Shown here: piece by piece, positions 6,608-8,437 of the stretch
Numbering within the stretch: position 1 is the stretch's first letter
Layout: each line of letters opens with the position of its first letter
Source of the DNA: JADGHX01 sp040255575
GTDB lineage: Bacteria > Pseudomonadota > Gammaproteobacteria > Steroidobacterales > Steroidobacteraceae
DNA length: 8,437 nucleotides
Direction: 5' to 3'
Assembly: GCA_040255575.1 (NCBI GenBank)
Contig: JBDZVF010000277.1
Span: forward strand, 1-8,437
The notes under the pieces: generated by a model
Told to the model about the DNA's origin: nothing
Seen by the model: the letters and a program-made list of their open reading frames with translations, nothing else
Databases searched by the model: none
Made by a program: the position numbers and the translations under genes

Positions 6608-7801
6608 ATGAATCACAAGATCGCCCGCACGGCGAGCATCCTGGCGATGGGAGTCTTGACTGCCTTGCCGCTATCCGCGCAGGAAGTGGGGATGCGCCCA
6701 GGTGGCGCAGGAGCCGCATCTGAACCTGCCGTGGCATCCCCCGTGGTCGCGGGAGGCAAGGTGACGTTTCGCTTGCGGGCGCCCGACGCCAAGGCGGTAA
6801 ACGTCTCGGGCGACTTCGGTCCCGATGTGGCTTTGAGCCGTGACAGCGGAGGCGTTTGGAGTGCGACGGTCGGGCCTTTGAAGCCCGACGAGTATGTCTA
6901 TTACTTCAGCGTCGACGGCGTGCGGCTTCCCGATCCCGTCAATCCGCAGATCAAGATCGGATACGTCCCGAGCACGACTACGAGCCTCGTGAATGTGCCC
7001 GGCGATGCCTTGGCGTTCTACGATGTACAGGATGTGCCTCACGGCGAACTCCGCACGCTGCTCTACAAGTCGGAGTCGAACAACACCACGCGCGAGCTCA
7101 CCGTCTACCTGCCGCCGGGCTACGACGCCAATGCGCGGCAGCGTTATCCGGTGCTGTATCTGCTTCACGGCTTTGCGAATGACCACCACTCCTGGCATCG
7201 CTATGGTCGCGCGAACGACATACTCGACAACCTGCTGGCGACGAAAGCCATCAAGCCGTTCATCGTTGTGATGCCTCTGGGATACGGCGGGGCTTCGGTC
7301 AACGGCGACGGCAACGGCATCCCGCCCGCCAACGCAGGTAGATTCGGAGGAGATTTCGCCCTCTACGAGCGCGACATCCTTGAGGACATCATCCCGTTGA
7401 TCGACGGCAAGTACCGCACGCTCGCGAACCGGGAGAACCGCGCCATCTTCGGCTTCTCGATGGGCGGCATGCAGGCCGGGCGCTTCGGGCTCGGCCATCT
7501 GGATACGTTCAGCTATGTGGGGATGATGAGCGCGGGTCTTCTCGGCAACCCCGCGTCCGCCGCCGTCGGGCCGGATCCGATTGCCCCGCTGGCCGCCAAT
7601 GCCGCCGCTACGAACAAGCAGCTCAAGTTGCTCTGGATTGCCTGCGGCGTTGATGACACTGCGATGGCAGGCGCGCGAGCCACACACGAGGCCCTGCAGA
7701 AGGCTGGTATCCAGCACACGTTCGTTGAGAGCGAAGGTGCCCATCACTGGCGCGTCTGGCGGCGTTACTTGCGCGACGTGGCGCCTCTGCTGTTTCGTTG
7801 A
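6608..7801 (+). CDS. Secreted CE1/enterochelin-esterase-type carbohydrate esterase
   Basis: A 397-residue protein with a Sec signal peptide (about 1-24, ending LPLSA). Residues about 45-120 form an early-set/CBM48-like beta-sandwich (FRLRAPDAKAVNVSGDF, then YVYYFSVDG). An alpha/beta-hydrolase of the putative esterase family (PF00756) fills about 145-395. It has the YPVLYLLHG segment, the nucleophile elbow GFSMGG with Ser284, an acid at Asp349 or Asp350 in CGVDD, and His379 in GAHHWRVWR, so the catalytic triad looks complete. This two-domain layout is common in feruloyl and acetyl-xylan esterases from polysaccharide-degrading bacteria, and also in Fes-like siderophore esterases. The GH43 remnant next to it favours a plant-wall ester substrate. 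It would act in the periplasm or outside the cell, releasing ferulate or acetate from arabinoxylan. Length and motifs show no damage, unlike the two ORFs before it. Confidence 0.5.
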   Translation: MNHKIARTASILAMGVLTALPLSAQEVGMRPGGAGAASEPAVASPVVAGGKVTFRLRAPDAKAVNVSGDFGPDVALSRDSGGVWSATVGPLKPDEYVYYFSVDGVRLPDPVNPQIKIGYVPSTTTSLVNVPGDALAFYDVQDVPHGELRTLLYKSESNNTTRELTVYLPPGYDANARQRYPVLYLLHGFANDHHSWHRYGRANDILDNLLATKAIKPFIVVMPLGYGGASVNGDGNGIPPANAGRFGGDFALYERDILEDIIPLIDGKYRTLANRENRAIFGFSMGGMQAGRFGLGHLDTFSYVGMMSAGLLGNPASAAVGPDPIAPLAANAAATNKQLKLLWIACGVDDTAMAGARATHEALQKAGIQHTFVESEGAHHWRVWRRYLRDVAPLLFR

Positions 7802-7850
7802 AGCGAGTGCGTGCGACTCATTCGTCGCTGAACTCGCATACACTCCGAAC

Positions 7851-7880
7851 CCGCGGATGGATTTGGGCTTGTCCGCGGAT
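7851..7880 (+). repeat. Direct repeat CCGCGGAT before the ADH gene, possible operator
   Basis: CCGCGGAT occurs at 7851-7858 and again at 7873-7880, 22 bases apart (about two helical turns). Each copy contains the palindrome CCGCGG, so the copies could also pair as a hairpin. The second copy directly abuts the AGGAGG ribosome binding site. This position would suit a repressor or a translation-control hairpin. It could be chance in GC-rich DNA. Confidence 0.5.
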
Positions 7881-7886
7881 AGGAGG
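7881..7886 (+). promoter_or_regulatory. Consensus ribosome binding site for the ADH gene
   Basis: A perfect AGGAGG lies eight bases before the GTG at 7895 and fixes the start of the dehydrogenase. Confidence 0.5.
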
Positions 7887-7894
7887 ACTCTCAC

Positions 7895-8437
7895 GTGCGC
7901 GCAACTGTTATGTACGGCGCTCGGGACGTTCGCATCGAGAACGTCCCGGACGCGCAGCTTATCGAACCCACTGACGCTTTGGTGACCGTAACGCGCGCCT
8001 GCATCTGTGGGAGTGACCTGTGGCGCTACAACTCCATGGAGCGCAGCGAAACCGGCAACCGCATGGGTCACGAGTTCGTCGGTCGAGTCGAAGCTGTCGG
8101 TTCCGAGGTGCGCAGGATCAAGAAGGGCGACCTCGTCGTGGCGCCGTTTGCGTGGTCCGACGGCACTTGCGAGTTTTGTCTGCAGGGGCTGCAAACTTCC
8201 TGTCTCCACGGTGGTTTCTGGGGCGGCACGAAGCTTGATGGAGGCCAGGGCGAGGCGGTGCGCGTCCCGCTCGCGGACGGCACGCTCGTGGTGCTTCCGG
8301 TGGGGCCGGACGATGCGTTGATGCCCTCGCTCCTCACGCTCTCCGATGTCATGGGAACCGGGCACCACGCCGCGCGTGCGGCGAAAGTGGAGCCCGGCAA
8401 GGTTGTTGCAGTGGTCGGCGATGGAGCGGTGGGCTTG
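7895..8437 (+). CDS. Zinc-dependent alcohol dehydrogenase (MDR family), 3'-partial
   Basis: The frame from GTG 7895 is open to the last base, giving 181 residues of a protein that is normally about 340-350 long. It is a GroES-like medium-chain dehydrogenase. The catalytic zinc site shows Cys38 (ACICGSD), His59 and Glu60 (MGHEFVGRV). The structural zinc loop has Cys92, Cys95 and Cys103, but the first ligand position is Asp89 (SDGTCEFC) where most family members have Cys. The Rossmann fold begins with VVAVVGDGAVGL at the window end, the start of the NAD(P)-binding Gly motif. It is a cytoplasmic enzyme that oxidises an alcohol, sugar or polyol; the substrate cannot be told. It follows the esterase after 93 bases with its own strong ribosome binding site, and may be either in the same operon or separately controlled through the repeat in that gap. 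Confidence 0.5.
   Translation, partial: MRATVMYGARDVRIENVPDAQLIEPTDALVTVTRACICGSDLWRYNSMERSETGNRMGHEFVGRVEAVGSEVRRIKKGDLVVAPFAWSDGTCEFCLQGLQTSCLHGGFWGGTKLDGGQGEAVRVPLADGTLVVLPVGPDDALMPSLLTLSDVMGTGHHAARAAKVEPGKVVAVVGDGAVGL

Noticed and set aside
7839..7844. TACACT as a -10 box for the dehydrogenase gene
   Set aside because: No acceptable -35 hexamer occurs at 15-19 bases upstream, so a promoter cannot be supported.
6671..8368. 565-codon open frame on the - strand opposite the esterase and dehydrogenase genes
   Set aside because: It spans two genes and the gap between them and lies antisense to obvious catalytic motifs; it is a by-product of codon bias.
1..8437. CRISPR arrays, tRNA or rRNA genes, insertion sequences, transposases, defence genes
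   Set aside because: No regularly spaced repeats, tRNA-like clover leaf, transposase motif or terminal inverted repeats were seen; ankyrin repeats are the only repeated structure and are protein-level.

Overview
The window is GC-rich, compact, and carries every supported gene on the + strand. It looks like a chromosomal segment of an environmental heterotroph. Exported DUF1592/DUF1588 and DUF1552 proteins, an exported ankyrin protein and plant-cell-wall enzymes suggest a soil or plant-associated gammaproteobacterium (Steroidobacter-like) or an acidobacterium. This taxonomic guess is an inference; there is no rRNA or marker gene to settle it.

Left part (2-4525) is a tight three-gene unit. It holds the C-terminal two thirds of a DUF1595/DUF1592/DUF1588/DUF1585 protein with a c-type heme motif (cut by the window start), a Tat-exported DUF1552 protein, and a secreted ankyrin-repeat protein that begins inside the stop codon of the DUF1552 gene. 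All three appear to work outside the cytoplasm. Their biochemical role is not established, so this is the most interesting intact unit in the window.

The gap at 4526-4730 holds a GC-rich hairpin, a good sigma70-type promoter candidate (TTGGTG-17-TACTAT) and a 19-codon ORF that resembles the start of a Tat-exported protein and then stops. After it comes a complete 12-helix MFS transporter of the anion:cation symporter type (4731-6017).

The stretch 6043-6562 is damaged. A GH43 (arabinanase/xylosidase-like) gene survives only as its signal peptide and the first catalytic-Asp motif, and runs straight into the ribosome binding site of the next gene. That gene is a secreted amidohydrolase-2 protein that keeps its start and end but lacks the middle of its TIM barrel, apparently through an in-frame deletion. 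An intact secreted CE1/enterochelin-esterase-type esterase (6608-7801) and the first 181 codons of a zinc-dependent alcohol dehydrogenase (7895 to the window end) follow.

Taken together, the right half looks like a plant-polysaccharide utilisation cluster: polymer and ester hydrolysis outside the cytoplasm, uptake of a sugar acid or similar anion, and oxidation by a dehydrogenase. Its glycosidase and amidohydrolase appear gutted, either by real deletions or by an assembly collapse.
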